Assembly (NCBI RefSeq): GCF_000348985.1
Contig: NC_035925.1
Coordinates: 124,001-188,000 of the forward strand
DNA: 64,000 nucleotides
From: Huiozyma naganishii CBS 8797
Lineage: Eukaryota > Ascomycota > Saccharomycetes > Saccharomycetales > Saccharomycetaceae
Direction: 5' to 3'
A model generated the notes under the pieces. That model did no database searches. It saw only the letters and a list, made by a program, of their open reading frames with translations, and was not told where the DNA came from. Shown here one piece after another: positions 10,744-21,270 of the stretch. Position numbers and translations under genes: made by a program. Numbering within the stretch: the first letter of the stretch is position 1; every line of letters starts with the position of its first letter.

Positions 10744-11424
10744 ATGGAAAAGCTGTATGTCCCCATAGAGCAAGTACGTTCCATAACTGACCAGATGTTG
10801 GCCAGTCTAGAGGAGAAACTCTCGCGAACGCTTCCAGCTCCCTCAGGCGAAAGCGACACAGTACGACGCGAGGTCCAATTGGGGATCCAGGCGTACCTGG
10901 ACGACATGCTCAACGGGGTATCGTCGTCTGTTGTCATTGACAACGTTGACATGGACGGACGCGAGTTGCGTGATATAATTGCAGAATCGCAGAGCCGATA
11001 CTTGGAGCCCTTCGACATCGCTTTGAACGAGCGGTTACGGGAGAAATACAAGCAGTGGGAGGACCACTCCATTGCCGTGTCGCGTCTGCGCCGAGACGCT
11101 CCTGCCCACATCAACGGCATCTACTCTGCGGGCATGGGAGCGTACCTGGCCGACGTGGACCGCCGCCTCGAAGAGCTGGAGACCGCGCAAGAGCCCCAGC
11201 GGGAGCCCGACCCCGGGGAACCGAGCATGCCCGACGCCCCACAGCAGCTCGCCGAGAGCATCGTGCAGCTGAAACAGTCGCTGGACGCCCTGGCGACCGT
11301 CAGAGGCGCCCAGCACCAGCTGCAGCGGCTGGCCCGCACCGGCACTGGTAGCGCCGCCGCCGCCGCCAGTTTCCCGACAGGTGAACGCACCGCGCACCGC
11401 GCGCCGGCCGCAACGGGAAATTGA
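10744..11424 (+). CDS. NSL1: MIND (Mis12) kinetochore complex subunit
   Basis: Nsl1 is one of the four subunits of the MIND complex that links centromere proteins to the Ndc80 complex. The protein has 226 residues (S. cerevisiae 216). The first 140 residues are helical with heptad-like spacing. The C-terminal 85 residues are Ala/Pro/Arg/Gln-rich and are encoded by an unusually GC-rich stretch (about 11160-11415). Sequence similarity to the family is modest by eye, so identity rests mainly on size, helical character and exact position between VMA11 and SSO1. The ATG at 10744 is the first in frame. Confidence 0.85.
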   Translation: MEKLYVPIEQVRSITDQMLASLEEKLSRTLPAPSGESDTVRREVQLGIQAYLDDMLNGVSSSVVIDNVDMDGRELRDIIAESQSRYLEPFDIALNERLREKYKQWEDHSIAVSRLRRDAPAHINGIYSAGMGAYLADVDRRLEELETAQEPQREPDPGEPSMPDAPQQLAESIVQLKQSLDALATVRGAQHQLQRLARTGTGSAAAAASFPTGERTAHRAPAATGN

Positions 11425-11617
11425 ACGAGTTTTTCGCTGCTTTTCTGTCGTTCGCCGTTTATCGTTACATCCTGCATTTTTGTGGTTGTTTTTTTTTGTT
11501 CTTGTTATTTGATTGTTGTGACGAAATGCGCCAGTGTTGGTTACACTTGCACTTGTTGTTGACACAGGAGGGCGTCTTCTCTCTACCCATCTCCAGAACG
11601 GCACTCGCGCGGACACT

Positions 11618-12541
11618 ATGAGCTACGAGAACCCTTATGCCCACGAGAACCCCTACGCGGAGGATGACCGTCACGGGGCGCAGAATCCGTACGCTGAGGA
11701 CAGTTATGCCATGGGTGACACCGGTGTCGCGGCCTCTGCTAATGGGAACAGCGACGACTTCGTTCAGTTCATGGATAGGATAAACTCGATCAACGGCAGG
11801 TTGCAGACGTACGAGAGTGTGATAAATAACATCGACAGTCTGCACAGGCAGTTGCTCGTTGAGATAAACGAGGAGAAAGAGATGCAATTGAGACACACGC
11901 TCGATGACTACATCTCCCAGGCGTCTGACTTGCAGTACACTTTGAAGGGCGAGATTAAAGACGCGCAGCGGGAAGGTATCCACGATATAAACAAGCAGAA
12001 ACAGGCCGAGAACTCGAGACAACGGTTTCTGAAGCTTATCTCTGACTACAGGATCATCGATTCCAATTACAAAGAGGAGAACAAAGAACAGACGATCAGA
12101 CAGTACAAAGTCATTCAGCCGGAGGCAACAGATGAGGAGGTCGAGGCGGCGATTAGTGATGTTGGTGGACAACAGATCTTCTCGCAGGCCTTGTTGAACG
12201 CAAACAGACGTGGTGAGGCAAAGACCGCGTTGGCCGAGGTGCAGGCGAGACACCAGGAGTTGCTCAGATTGGAGAAGACCATGCAGGAATTGAACCAGTT
12301 GTTCTCAGACATGGAGGAGCTCGTTATCGAGCAGGAGGAGAACGTTCAAGCGATCGACCAGAACGTCGAGGAGGCTCAGCAGGACGTGGAACAAGGTGTC
12401 GGGCACACGAACAAAGCGGTCAAGTCCGCGAGAAGAGCAAGAAGAAACAAGATAAGATGCTACATCATCTTGTTCTGTATCTTCGCGGTAGTCGTCGTTG
12501 TCGTCGTCGTACCATCCGTCGTCGTCACTCGTCGTAACTAA
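11618..12541 (+). CDS. SSO1: Plasma-membrane Qa-SNARE (syntaxin)
   Basis: Sso1 is the plasma-membrane t-SNARE that pairs with Sec9 and Snc1/2 in exocytosis. The 307-residue protein (S. cerevisiae 290) has the Habc helices at about 45-200. It contains a highly conserved stretch around DVGGQQIFSQALLNANRRGE, a Qa-SNARE motif at about 210-275, a basic juxtamembrane patch, and a C-terminal anchor rich in Val. Near its N-terminus it has three NPYA motifs within 30 residues; NPY motifs in yeast Sso proteins bind the exocyst subunit Sec3. The open frame starts upstream, but the ATG at 11618 matches the family start MSY.NPY. Confidence 0.96.
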   Translation: MSYENPYAHENPYAEDDRHGAQNPYAEDSYAMGDTGVAASANGNSDDFVQFMDRINSINGRLQTYESVINNIDSLHRQLLVEINEEKEMQLRHTLDDYISQASDLQYTLKGEIKDAQREGIHDINKQKQAENSRQRFLKLISDYRIIDSNYKEENKEQTIRQYKVIQPEATDEEVEAAISDVGGQQIFSQALLNANRRGEAKTALAEVQARHQELLRLEKTMQELNQLFSDMEELVIEQEENVQAIDQNVEEAQQDVEQGVGHTNKAVKSARRARRNKIRCYIILFCIFAVVVVVVVVPSVVVTRRN

Positions 12542-13291
12542 GTGACGCCAGTGTATCTTTTTCTTTCTCTGCCTCGAAGGAGGCTACCTACAATAATCCA
12601 AAGTATTAATCTTTTCTCCCCTCTCGCAAGCCCATATACTGGCTTTTTCTTATTTTTATACAAGTAGTAACAATTACCAAGAAAGAGTGAATATTACCCA
12701 AATATTTTAGTCCCAATATAGTAACGGTCAGATCACGCATTCGTGAGTCGTAGAGGAGAGAAAGTACTCCCCCCCACGACCACACTCACGCGAGTTTCTT
12801 TTACGAACCGGGGTGGAAAGAGGGTATGTAGTATACATTGATATACCGAAAACTAGTTTCCAATAAACCGTTGGGTTGTGAGCATTCTTGGTGCGGTCGC
12901 AACCGCGGTAAGAAGCCCTAAGAGAGTCGCGGTGTGACACCACGGGCGGTTCAATTGGAAGGCTTTGTTTTGACGTTTGCGGATACCGTTTTCTGCCAAC
13001 ACAAGAAGTAGCGCGAGAGGAGACACCCAGGAGGAACACAACGCTGAACAGCAGCCGCTTTTTATACTTCGAGAAACGCAGCGAGAGGGTTACCCGCAAC
13101 CCGGCCGCAGCGGGTTTCAACGGCGTTAAAAAAATCACATGCAGCGCAAAAATTGGTCGAGGCGAGATATTTGTTGAGATTGCGTATAGGGTTCCCACCA
13201 TCGAAGTATATAAGCAGCGCGTGGCATTGCACACTCAACGACTCCAAGTAAAGAACAACCAAGCTTGCTACAGTCACCCACGTCTTCAAAA
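12542..13291 (+). promoter_or_regulatory. FAS2 upstream region
   Basis: This 750-bp region has no convincing gene. It contains a Reb1-type site TTACCCG (13090-13096) and a CACATG-centred inositol/choline-type element (ATCACATGC, 13134-13142) that would bind Ino2-Ino4. A TATA box TATATAAG lies at 13207-13214, about 80 bp before the ATG. These match the factors known to drive FAS genes in S. cerevisiae; function here is inferred. Confidence 0.65.
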
Positions 13292-16200
13292 ATGGTGATG
13301 AAACCTGAAGTCGAACAGGAATTGGCTCATGTGCTGCTGACAGAGCTGTTGGCGTACCAGTTTGCGTCTCCAGTGAGATGGATCGAGACTCAGGACGTCT
13401 TTTTGAAAGATTTCAACACTGAAAGAGTCGTCGAGATTGGCCCATCCCCCACTTTGGCTGGGATGGCTCAGAGAACTCTGAAGAACAAGTACGAGTCCTA
13501 CGACGCTGCTTTGTCCCTGCAGAGACAGGTTTTGTGCTACTCAAAGGACGCTAAGGAGATTTACTACACTCCGGATCCATCCGATTTGGCTCCCGCTGCT
13601 GCAGAGGCTAAACCAGCCGCTGAGGCTCCTGTGGCGGCTGCGACGGCACCTGCTCCCCTGCCCCCGCTGCTGCTGCGCCTGCCCCAGTTCGCCGCCGCCC
13701 CAGCCGCTGCTGCTGCGGAGATTTCAGATGCTCCAGTAACCGCCGCGCTACTACTGCAATCTCTGATTGCCCACAAGTTGAAGAAACCTTTGGATTCCGT
13801 CTCCATGTCGAAGACTATCAAGGACCTCGTTGGTGGTAAATCTACCGTTCAAAACGAAATCCTTGGTGATCTGGGGAACGAATTCGGTGCTACACCTGAA
13901 AAGCCAGAAGAAGTACCTCTAGAGGAATTGGCAGAGACTTTCCAAGATACTTTCAGTGGATCTTTGGGGAAACACTCCTCGTCTTTGATCTCAAGATTGA
14001 TGTCCTCCAAGATGCCCGGTGGGTTCACCATCACCGTGGCCAGAAAGTACTTACAGTCCCGTTGGGGGCTTGGTGCTGGTAGACAGGACGGTGTATTGCT
14101 TGTTGCGTTGACCAATGAACCAACGGGCCGTCTTGGCTCCGAGGGAGACGCCAAAGCGTTTTTGGACGAACAGACGAAGAAATGCGTCTGTCGTATCCGT
14201 GGACTTGTCTGCCGCATCTGCAGGTTCAGCTGCAGCTGGTGGCGCCGCTGGTGGCGCAGGTGCTGTCGCTATCGATTCTGCCGCTTGGATGAATTGACAA
14301 AGGACCACAAAGTGCTCGCTCGTCAACAGTTGCAAGTGCTCGCAAGGTACTTGAAGATGGACTTGAACAACGGGGAAAGAAAACTTTTGAAGGAGAAGGA
14401 TGCAGTCGCTGAATTGCAATCGCAATTGGATTTCATCACTGCGGAACTCGGAGAATTCTACGTGGGGGCCATTAACACCCAGTTTTCAAGGAAAAAGGCT
14501 AGAGTGTTTGACTCCTCTTGGAACTGGGCCAAACAGTCACTGCTACAGTTGTACTTCGAGATCATTCACGGTGTTTTGAAAAACGTCGACAGAGAAGTTG
14601 TCAGTGAGGCTATCAATATCATGAACAGATCCAACGAGGCGCTGATTAGGTTCATGGAGTACCACATCAAAAACACAGACACATCTCAAGGTGAAAACTA
14701 CCAACTGGCAAAGTCCCTCGGTGAACAGTTGATTGAAAACTGTAAAGAGGTTATCAATGTCGATCCAGTCTTCAGAGACATTTCCAAACCAACTGGTCCA
14801 ACGACCGTTATTGACAAGAACGGTAACATCAAATACACCGAGGAACCAAGAGAGAAGGTTAGAAAATTTTCCCAGTACGTGCAGGAAATGGCGCTTGGTG
14901 GTCCATTGACCAAAGAGACTCAACCTACGATCGAGGAGGATTTGACTCGTGTGTATAGGGCCATTAGCGCTCAAACGTCCACTCACGACATTTCTGACTC
15001 CACAAAGCTCGAATTCGAGAAGTTGTACGGTGAATTGATGCAATTCTTGTCCAACTCGAAGGAAATCGACTCCACACAGACCACCCAACTGGCGGGGGAG
15101 ATCGATGACGCGTTGGATAAGGACTCCACCAAGGAGATCGCCTCCTTGCCTAACAAGTCGAAGATCACCAACTCAATCTCTTCAACCATTCCAAGAGAGA
15201 CTGTGCCCTTCCTACACATCAAGAAGAAGCTACCAGATGGCAGTTGGAAATACGATCGTAACTCTTCCAGGGCTTTCTTGGACGGGTTGGAGAAGTCTGC
15301 CATCAACGGTATCACTTTCAAGGACAAATATGTTCTGGTGACTGGTGCAGGGCAAGCCTCCATCGCTGGGAATATTCTAAGAGGCTTACTGCAAGGTGGT
15401 GCTAAAGTTGTTTGTACAACCTTCGCCTTCAGTAAGACGACCTTGGACTACTTCCAATCCTTGTACGCCCAATATGGTGCTAAGGGTTCTACTCTGGTTG
15501 TCGTTCCCTTTAACCAAGGTTCTAAGCAAGATTGTGAAACTTTGGTCGACTACATCTACGATGACGAGAAGAATGGCGGTCTAGGCTGGGATCTGGATGT
15601 CATAATCCCATTCGCAGCAATTCCTGAAAACGGTATCGAACTGGAGAACATCGACTCCAAGTCCGAGTTTGCCCACAGAATCATGTTGACCAACATCTAC
15701 AGAATTATGGGTTTCGTCAAGAAGCAGAAATCTGCCAGGGATATTGAGACCAGACCTGCGCAAGTTATCTTGCCAATGTCTCCTAACCATGGTACTTTTG
15801 GTGGTGACGGTTTGTATTCTGAATCTAAACTGTCCCTGGAGACTTTGTTTAACAGATGGCATTCTGAGTCCTGGGGTAACCAGTTGACTGTATGCGGTGC
15901 TATTATTGGTTGGACCAGAGGTACTGGTTTGATGAATGCCAACAACATTATTGCCGAGGGCATCGAAAAGATGGGTGTCCGCACTTTCTCTCAACAAGAG
16001 ATGGCTTTCAATCTGTTAGGTTTGTTGAGCCCAGAAGTGACCGAATTGTGTCAAAGAGCACCAGTCATGGCCGATTTGAACGGTGGTTTGCAATACCTGA
16101 CTGATTTGAAGGAGTTCACTAGAAAGCTACGTAATGACTTGACTGAAACTTCCGAAATCAGAAAGGCTGTTTCCATTGAAACTGCCTTAGAACACAAGGT

Positions 16201-18964
16201 GGTCAACGGTGATAAAGCTGATGCTGCTTACACGGAAGTTGAAGTCCAACCAAGAGCAAACATCCAGTTGAACTTCCCAACATTGAAACCTCACAGTGAA
16301 ATCAAGAACTTCGCTGCTCCAGAGTTGGAGGGAATGCTAGATTTGGAGAAAGTCATTGTTGTCACCGGTTTTGCTGAAGTTGGCCCATGGGGTTCTTCCA
16401 GAACCAGATGGCAGATGGAGGCCTTTGGAGAATTTTCCTTAGAAGGTTGTGTTGAGATGGCTTGGATGATGAACCTGATCAAGTACCACAACGGTAACTT
16501 GAAGGGTCGTCCATACACCGGTTGGGTTGACGCCAAGACCAACGAGCCAGTCGAAGACAAGGACATCAAGGCCAAATACGAGGGCTACATCCTAGACCAC
16601 GCCGGTATCAGATTGATTGAACCAGAGTTGTTCAACGGTTACGATCCAAAGAAGAAGCACATGATTCAGGAAATCATCGTTGAAGATGACATGGAACCAT
16701 TTGAAGCTTCAAAGGAAACCGCGGAACAGTTCAAGCACGAACATGGTGATAAAGTTGACATCTTTGAAATCCCTGAATCCGGTGAGTATTCTGTTAAATT
16801 GCTGAAGGGTGCCACGTTGTACATTCCAAAGGCTTTGAGATTTGACCGTTTGGTTGCTGGTCAAATTCCAACTGGTTGGAATGCCAAGACTTACGGTATC
16901 TCTGACGACACTATTTCCCAAGTTGACCCTATTACTTTGTTTGTTTTGGTTTCTGTTGTCGAAGCCTTCATTTCTGCCGGTATTACTGACCCATACGAAA
17001 TGTACGAGTACGTCCATGTATCTGAAGTCGGTAACTGTTCCGGTTCCGGTATGGGTGGTGTATCTGCTTTGCGTGGTATGTTCAAGGACCGCTACAAGGA
17101 TGAAGCAGTTCAAAACGATATTCTACAAGAATCTTTCATCAACACTATGTCCGCCTGGGTTAACATGTTGTTGATCTCGTCTTCAGGTCCAATCAAGACC
17201 CCAGTCGGTGCTTGTGCCACTGCTGTTGAATCCGTCGACATTGGTGTTGAGACAATCTTATCTGGTAAAGCTAAGATTTGTATTGTCGGTGGTTACGATG
17301 ACTTCCAAGAAGAAGGTTCGTACGAGTTCGGTAACATGAAGGCTACCTCAAACTCTTTGGAAGAATTTGAACACGGTCGTACTCCAGGTGAAATGTCCAG
17401 ACCAGCCACTACCACACGTTCTGGTTTCATGGAAGCTCAAGGTTCTGGTACTCAGGTAATCATGAATGCGGATTTGGCTTTGAAGATGGGTGTTCCAATT
17501 TACGGTATCGTTGCTCTAACTGCTACTGCTACTGACAAGATTGGTAGATCTGTTCCTGCTCCAGGTAAAGGTATTTTGACCACAGCAAGAGAGCATCACG
17601 GTGACTTGAAGTTTGCCACACCATTGTTGGACATCAAGTACAGAAAACGCCAACTGAAGAACCGTGAGCAACAAATCAGACAATGGATTGAGGATGAGAT
17701 TGAGCTGTTGAAGTATGAGGTCGATGCTATCCCAGAGGAAGACAGAGATGCTTTCTTCTCAGAACGCTCCAAGGAGATCAACGCAGAGGGTCAAAAACAA
17801 TTGAAATCTGCTCAAGCGCAATGGGGTAACGAGTTCTACAGGAACTACCCACGTATTGCTCCTTTGAGAGGTGCGTTGGCTACCTACGGTTTGACTGTTG
17901 ATGATTTGGGTGTTGCGTCCTTCCATGGTACTTCCACGAAGGCCAATGATAAGAATGAATCTGCCACCATCAATGAGATGATGAGACATTTGGGTAGATC
18001 TGAGGGTAACCCAGTTTTGGGTGTCTTCCAGAAGTTTTTGACTGGTCATCCAAAGGGTGCTGCCGGTGCATGGATGTTAAACGGTGGTCTACAAATCTTG
18101 AACAGTGGTATTGTTCCAGGTAACCGTAACGCGGACAACATTGACAAACAATTGGAGCAATACGAGTACGTTCTATATCCATCCAAGACTTTGAAGACTG
18201 ACGGTGTTAAGGCCGTGTCTGTGACGTCTTTCGGGTTCGGTCAAAAGGGTGCTCAAGCCGTTATTATCCACCCTGACTACTTGTACGCTACTATTGATGA
18301 ACAAAGATACCGCAACTACGCTGAGAAGGTCACCAAGAGAGGCAAAGCCGCTTACCAGTACTTCCATACTGGTATGACTCAAAACAAACTGTTCGTGAGC
18401 AAAGAACACGCTCCATACACTGAGGAATTGGAGGAGTCTGTGTACTTGGACCCATTAGCCCGTGTTACTCCAGACAAGAAGAATGTGAACGAACTAGTGT
18501 TCACCAACAAGAGCATACAAAAGGACGCCAGTTTTGTCTCCAACAAGGAGACCAGTGATTTGATCAAGAGTTTGACTGAGCAGACTGTCTCTACAGCTGG
18601 TAGTGGTGTTGGTGTCGACGTTGAGTTAATCCAGGCTGTCAATGCCGACAACGAGACCTTTGTGGAGCGCAACTTCACCGCTGCGGAGATCGCGTACTGT
18701 AAGAAGCAACCGTGCGTTCAAAGTTCGTTTGCTGGTACCTGGTCTGCCAAGGAGGCTGTCTTCAAATCTCTTGGCGTTAAATCGCAAGGTTCTGGAGCAT
18801 CCCTGAAGGACATTGAAATTGTCCGTGTCAACGGTAATGCCCCTGTAGTGAAGCTTGCTGGGGCTGCTGAAAAGTCAGCCAAAGCTGCCGGTGTGAAATC
18901 TGTCAGTGTCTCTATCGCGCACGATGATTTCCAGTCTGTTGCTGTAGCAATTTCCAACAAATGA
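13292..18964 (+). CDS. FAS2: Fatty acid synthase subunit alpha, with two out-of-frame linker stretches
   Basis: Fas2 carries the acyl carrier, ketoreductase, ketosynthase and phosphopantetheinyl transferase domains of the cytosolic type I fatty acid synthase. The open frame has 1890 codons (S. cerevisiae 1887). Visible landmarks are the MPT fragment, the carrier Ser in GGKS (about 184), the ketosynthase Cys in [10 protein letters not shown] (about 1308), and the PPT domain ([18 protein letters not shown]). Two stretches do not resemble Fas2 in this frame but do in another frame: about residues 123-133 (nt 13658-13690) and 297-332 (nt 14180-14287). Each is bordered by compensating small indels in homopolymer or GC-rich tracts, so the overall frame is restored. 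They coincide with the two linkers that flank the carrier domain. ATG 13292 is first; ATG 13298 matches the S. cerevisiae start. Confidence 0.96.
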   Translation: MVMKPEVEQELAHVLLTELLAYQFASPVRWIETQDVFLKDFNTERVVEIGPSPTLAGMAQRTLKNKYESYDAALSLQRQVLCYSKDAKEIYYTPDPSDLAPAAAEAKPAAEAPVAAATAPAPLPPLLLRLPQFAAAPAAAAAEISDAPVTAALLLQSLIAHKLKKPLDSVSMSKTIKDLVGGKSTVQNEILGDLGNEFGATPEKPEEVPLEELAETFQDTFSGSLGKHSSSLISRLMSSKMPGGFTITVARKYLQSRWGLGAGRQDGVLLVALTNEPTGRLGSEGDAKAFLDEQTKKCVCRIRGLVCRICRFSCSWWRRWWRRCCRYRFCRLDELTKDHKVLARQQLQVLARYLKMDLNNGERKLLKEKDAVAELQSQLDFITAELGEFYVGAINTQFSRKKARVFDSSWNWAKQSLLQLYFEIIHGVLKNVDREVVSEAINIMNRSNEALIRFMEYHIKNTDTSQGENYQLAKSLGEQLIENCKEVINVDPVFRDISKPTGPTTVIDKNGNIKYTEEPREKVRKFSQYVQEMALGGPLTKETQPTIEEDLTRVYRAISAQTSTHDISDSTKLEFEKLYGELMQFLSNSKEIDSTQTTQLAGEIDDALDKDSTKEIASLPNKSKITNSISSTIPRETVPFLHIKKKLPDGSWKYDRNSSRAFLDGLEKSAINGITFKDKYVLVTGAGQASIAGNILRGLLQGGAKVVCTTFAFSKTTLDYFQSLYAQYGAKGSTLVVVPFNQGSKQDCETLVDYIYDDEKNGGLGWDLDVIIPFAAIPENGIELENIDSKSEFAHRIMLTNIYRIMGFVKKQKSARDIETRPAQVILPMSPNHGTFGGDGLYSESKLSLETLFNRWHSESWGNQLTVCGAIIGWTRGTGLMNANNIIAEGIEKMGVRTFSQQEMAFNLLGLLSPEVTELCQRAPVMADLNGGLQYLTDLKEFTRKLRNDLTETSEIRKAVSIETALEHKVVNGDKADAAYTEVEVQPRANIQLNFPTLKPHSEIKNFAAPELEGMLDLEKVIVVTGFAEVGPWGSSRTRWQMEAFGEFSLEGCVEMAWMMNLIKYHNGNLKGRPYTGWVDAKTNEPVEDKDIKAKYEGYILDHAGIRLIEPELFNGYDPKKKHMIQEIIVEDDMEPFEASKETAEQFKHEHGDKVDIFEIPESGEYSVKLLKGATLYIPKALRFDRLVAGQIPTGWNAKTYGISDDTISQVDPITLFVLVSVVEAFISAGITDPYEMYEYVHVSEVGNCSGSGMGGVSALRGMFKDRYKDEAVQNDILQESFINTMSAWVNMLLISSSGPIKTPVGACATAVESVDIGVETILSGKAKICIVGGYDDFQEEGSYEFGNMKATSNSLEEFEHGRTPGEMSRPATTTRSGFMEAQGSGTQVIMNADLALKMGVPIYGIVALTATATDKIGRSVPAPGKGILTTAREHHGDLKFATPLLDIKYRKRQLKNREQQIRQWIEDEIELLKYEVDAIPEEDRDAFFSERSKEINAEGQKQLKSAQAQWGNEFYRNYPRIAPLRGALATYGLTVDDLGVASFHGTSTKANDKNESATINEMMRHLGRSEGNPVLGVFQKFLTGHPKGAAGAWMLNGGLQILNSGIVPGNRNADNIDKQLEQYEYVLYPSKTLKTDGVKAVSVTSFGFGQKGAQAVIIHPDYLYATIDEQRYRNYAEKVTKRGKAAYQYFHTGMTQNKLFVSKEHAPYTEELEESVYLDPLARVTPDKKNVNELVFTNKSIQKDASFVSNKETSDLIKSLTEQTVSTAGSGVGVDVELIQAVNADNETFVERNFTAAEIAYCKKQPCVQSSFAGTWSAKEAVFKSLGVKSQGSGASLKDIEIVRVNGNAPVVKLAGAAEKSAKAAGVKSVSVSIAHDDFQSVAVAISNK

Positions 18965-19779
18965 AAGGAGAGAGCGTAGGTCACCCTACCTTTGATATAT
19001 ACATATATACGTCTATCTGATATACAACAACAACAAAAATACACGTTTCAATTGGATGTTCTGTAAAGCAAACACAAACACAAAAAACAGAGCCGTGGCC
19101 AATAAACTGAAGGGCGTTCTGATGGGCCTGTGACGCGTTTCTAGATTACAAAAGAGGATATTGCAATATGTGAATGATTGCAGGGCGTGTAGTTCTACCC
19201 GAGCGTCTTCAGGGCGTCGGCGCCTTTGCGGGTCATTCCCAGTTGATGATGGTTTGTTATGCTTTTCTCCCCGTACGCAGAGAGAAAGCCCCCTACAACG
19301 GCAGCTCGACCCACGTTTTCCCATCTCCCCCCCCCCCCGGGGGAATTGCACACTGTTTCCCTGCAGGAACGGACGCGAGAGGGGAGCGCGAAGTGCAGGA
19401 GAGATGACGCAGATGGGTGCGTGCGGAGGCTTCTCTGTCCCGGCTGGTACTATAATAGCCGCTCTCGACTCCTTCTCCAACTCTGAAGGCAAACCCCCGG
19501 AGAAACAGAGAAGAAGATAAGGTTGCTGCGGGAATCCTGCAGCCCTTCGCTTTGCATCCTTGATTTTATTTTTTTTTGAGTTTTAGGGTTCCTGTTCCCT
19601 GAGCCGCCCGGCACCCGGAACCACAGACTCTTCGGGCCCTGCTTTCCCCTTTAGGAAGGCCGAAGCGTGCGGCCTCCGCCACTGGAAGATGGAGCCGCAG
19701 GAAAAAGAAAGTTTAAGGTTCGTAGTGCTTCGAAATTCTTTGCTGCACCTCAAAAACGAAGCCGCGGGATGTGTCGGGG

Positions 19780-19809
19780 GGGAGCGGGAACGGGAGCGGG
19801 AGCGGGAAC
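19780..19809 (+). repeat. Tandem GGGARC hexamer, five units
   Basis: Five consecutive six-base units read GGGAGC, GGGAAC, GGGAGC, GGGAGC, GGGAAC, with further G-run sequence just upstream (19776-19782). The purine-rich strand carries regularly spaced G triplets, which could form a G-quadruplex. It lies in the USV1 upstream region. Confidence 0.85.
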
Positions 19810-20295
19810 AGGACACAATAGGGCCCTGAAGCCTGAGTTACCGTGGTTGAATTGCAAGGTGCAATGGAGGGGCAGTTCCATCGAAGAGAGATTCCGAACA
19901 TAAAAGAAACAGGAAATTGATAATGCCTGGGTTCCTTCACTGCCACCCCACTCCCTGCGGGTGCTATCGAACAGTGCCTTCCATGGATCCGTACAATGGA
20001 AGACCGCGGTCGTGAAAAAGTGTAGATGTGACTAAATATTGTAATACGGTCTTGTCTGTAGACGGTGGGGAGGGGAGCGGGAGGAGGGGAAGGGTGAGTG
20101 GGACGGCTGCAGAGTGTAGGGGGACTTAACTCCGATGTGAGGTTCCATGGGGCCGGAAAGTCCTTTTCGACCGTTACTGAACACGCTTGCGCTTCTTATT
20201 CGAAACGTATAAATATAACAGAGATGTGTTTCTAGTTCGAAGTTTTTGAAAAGGTTAATACAAATAACCTTCTTGAACTATTAGTGATCGACAAA

Positions 20296-20301
20296 ATGTA
20301 A
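20296..20301 (+). promoter_or_regulatory. Minimal start-stop uORF abutting USV1
   Basis: The sequence ACAAAATGTAAATG places an ATG-TAA pair directly before the USV1 ATG at 20302. The upstream ATG has an A-rich yeast-type context. If transcripts start upstream of it, most ribosomes would meet this stop first, suggesting translational dampening. Confidence 0.6.
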
Positions 20302-21270
20302 ATGCACAGTAAACCAAACACAATTCGACTTTATAACTTTACTCCATTGTTAAAGTCAGTTCAAAGCAAAAAGATAGTATCATTAGTCAAGGTTCATATC
20401 ACAAATGACAAGCTCAAGTCCCAAGAGTGCGGAACAGTACAAATACAGGTTGAAAAAACAGCTAGAAAGACTAAACCATTCGTGTGTTCTGGGTTTGGTG
20501 ACTGTAACATGAGTTTCACCAGAGCAGAACATCTGGCAAGACACACAAGGAAACACACTGGTGAAAAACCATTCCAGTGTTACATCTGTCGGAAATATTT
20601 CAGCAGAGTGGACAATCTGAAACAGCATAGGGATTCAGTACACAAGAAGCCCTTCCAAACAAGGAACATGGGACCATCGTTGGGGCAAAGTTCCCCCATT
20701 TTTTCATCATCGTTCCCCCTTACAAGTGTATCATCCTTTGACAGGGGGAGGTTCCATGGGGTTTATCCACAAACCATGAAGTACCCAATTTGGGGACAAC
20801 CCCAGAACTACCTGCCCATATACGGCAACATTAATTCTCCCAGACGGCCCGACAATCAGCAACCGTTTGTATTTGGCTCTTTACCAAGTTACCACAACGA
20901 GTACCAACCATTGTCCGAACCTTGGCAGCCACAAGCATTGAGTCCGAAAAGTCCACAGTTCACGCGGCTTCCCAGCTTCAAAGCCACGATCTCAAATATG
21001 TCACAGACCGCAAAAATGATGCCCGAGCAGGAAGATTTAGGGGACCAAGTACAGCCAATAAGGCCCATATACGGAGTAGAGTCCACCAGTCCTCCAAAAA
21101 TAATTGGATGGCTTGGAGCTGAAAGAAGGCCTCCACATTGGAATAAGATGGGTGCCGGGATTGACCAAGAACTCGGACCCATACAATCAGGGGCAGATTC
21201 GAACGTCAAGGAGGATGCCAGTGTTGAACCCGGCTGTGCCAAGGCAAGCCTCAACTACTTACTGAAGTAG
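20302..21270 (+). CDS. USV1: C2H2 zinc-finger transcription factor, Usv1/Rgm1 type
   Basis: Usv1 is a nuclear C2H2 regulator of stress and non-fermentable carbon genes. The 322-residue protein has two adjacent zinc fingers at about residues 60-115 ([20 protein letters not shown], then the linker HTGEKPF and [17 protein letters not shown]). A long Ser/Pro/Gln-rich tail without clear domains follows. The N-terminal 55 residues look poorly conserved. The ATG at 20302 is the only one in frame before the fingers. A second frame in this interval opens at ATG 20404 with a plausible basic helix ([15 protein letters not shown]) and would join the finger frame after one added base. Assignment as USV1 rather than RGM1 follows from position between FAS2 and CET1. 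Confidence 0.9.
   Translation: MHSKPNTIRLYNFTPLLKSVQSKKIVSLVKVHITNDKLKSQECGTVQIQVEKTARKTKPFVCSGFGDCNMSFTRAEHLARHTRKHTGEKPFQCYICRKYFSRVDNLKQHRDSVHKKPFQTRNMGPSLGQSSPIFSSSFPLTSVSSFDRGRFHGVYPQTMKYPIWGQPQNYLPIYGNINSPRRPDNQQPFVFGSLPSYHNEYQPLSEPWQPQALSPKSPQFTRLPSFKATISNMSQTAKMMPEQEDLGDQVQPIRPIYGVESTSPPKIIGWLGAERRPPHWNKMGAGIDQELGPIQSGADSNVKEDASVEPGCAKASLNYLLK

Larger units (their letters stand above)
18965..20301 (+). promoter_or_regulatory. Long GC-rich USV1 upstream region with stress-element motifs
   Basis: No gene was found in these 1.34 kb; the short open frames are GC-driven and unconserved in pattern. It holds many CCCCT/AGGGG stress-response-type elements, for example at 19290-19294, 19380-19384, 19646-19650, 20071-20075, 20085-20089 and 20118-20122. 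It also has a C12G5 run (19327-19343) and a hexamer repeat (19780-19809). AT-rich TATA-like sequence precedes the gene near 20209-20217. Usv1 is linked to stress and nutrient responses, so Msn2/4 control is a reasonable inference. Confidence 0.55.

Noticed and set aside
11055..11351. Overlapping open frames on both strands inside NSL1
   Set aside because: High G+C removes stops in all frames; the compositions are Arg/Ala-rich and meaningless.
12728..13234. 168-codon minus-strand open frame upstream of FAS2
   Set aside because: It covers the Reb1-type, inositol-type and TATA motifs of FAS2 and shows no domain or family resemblance.
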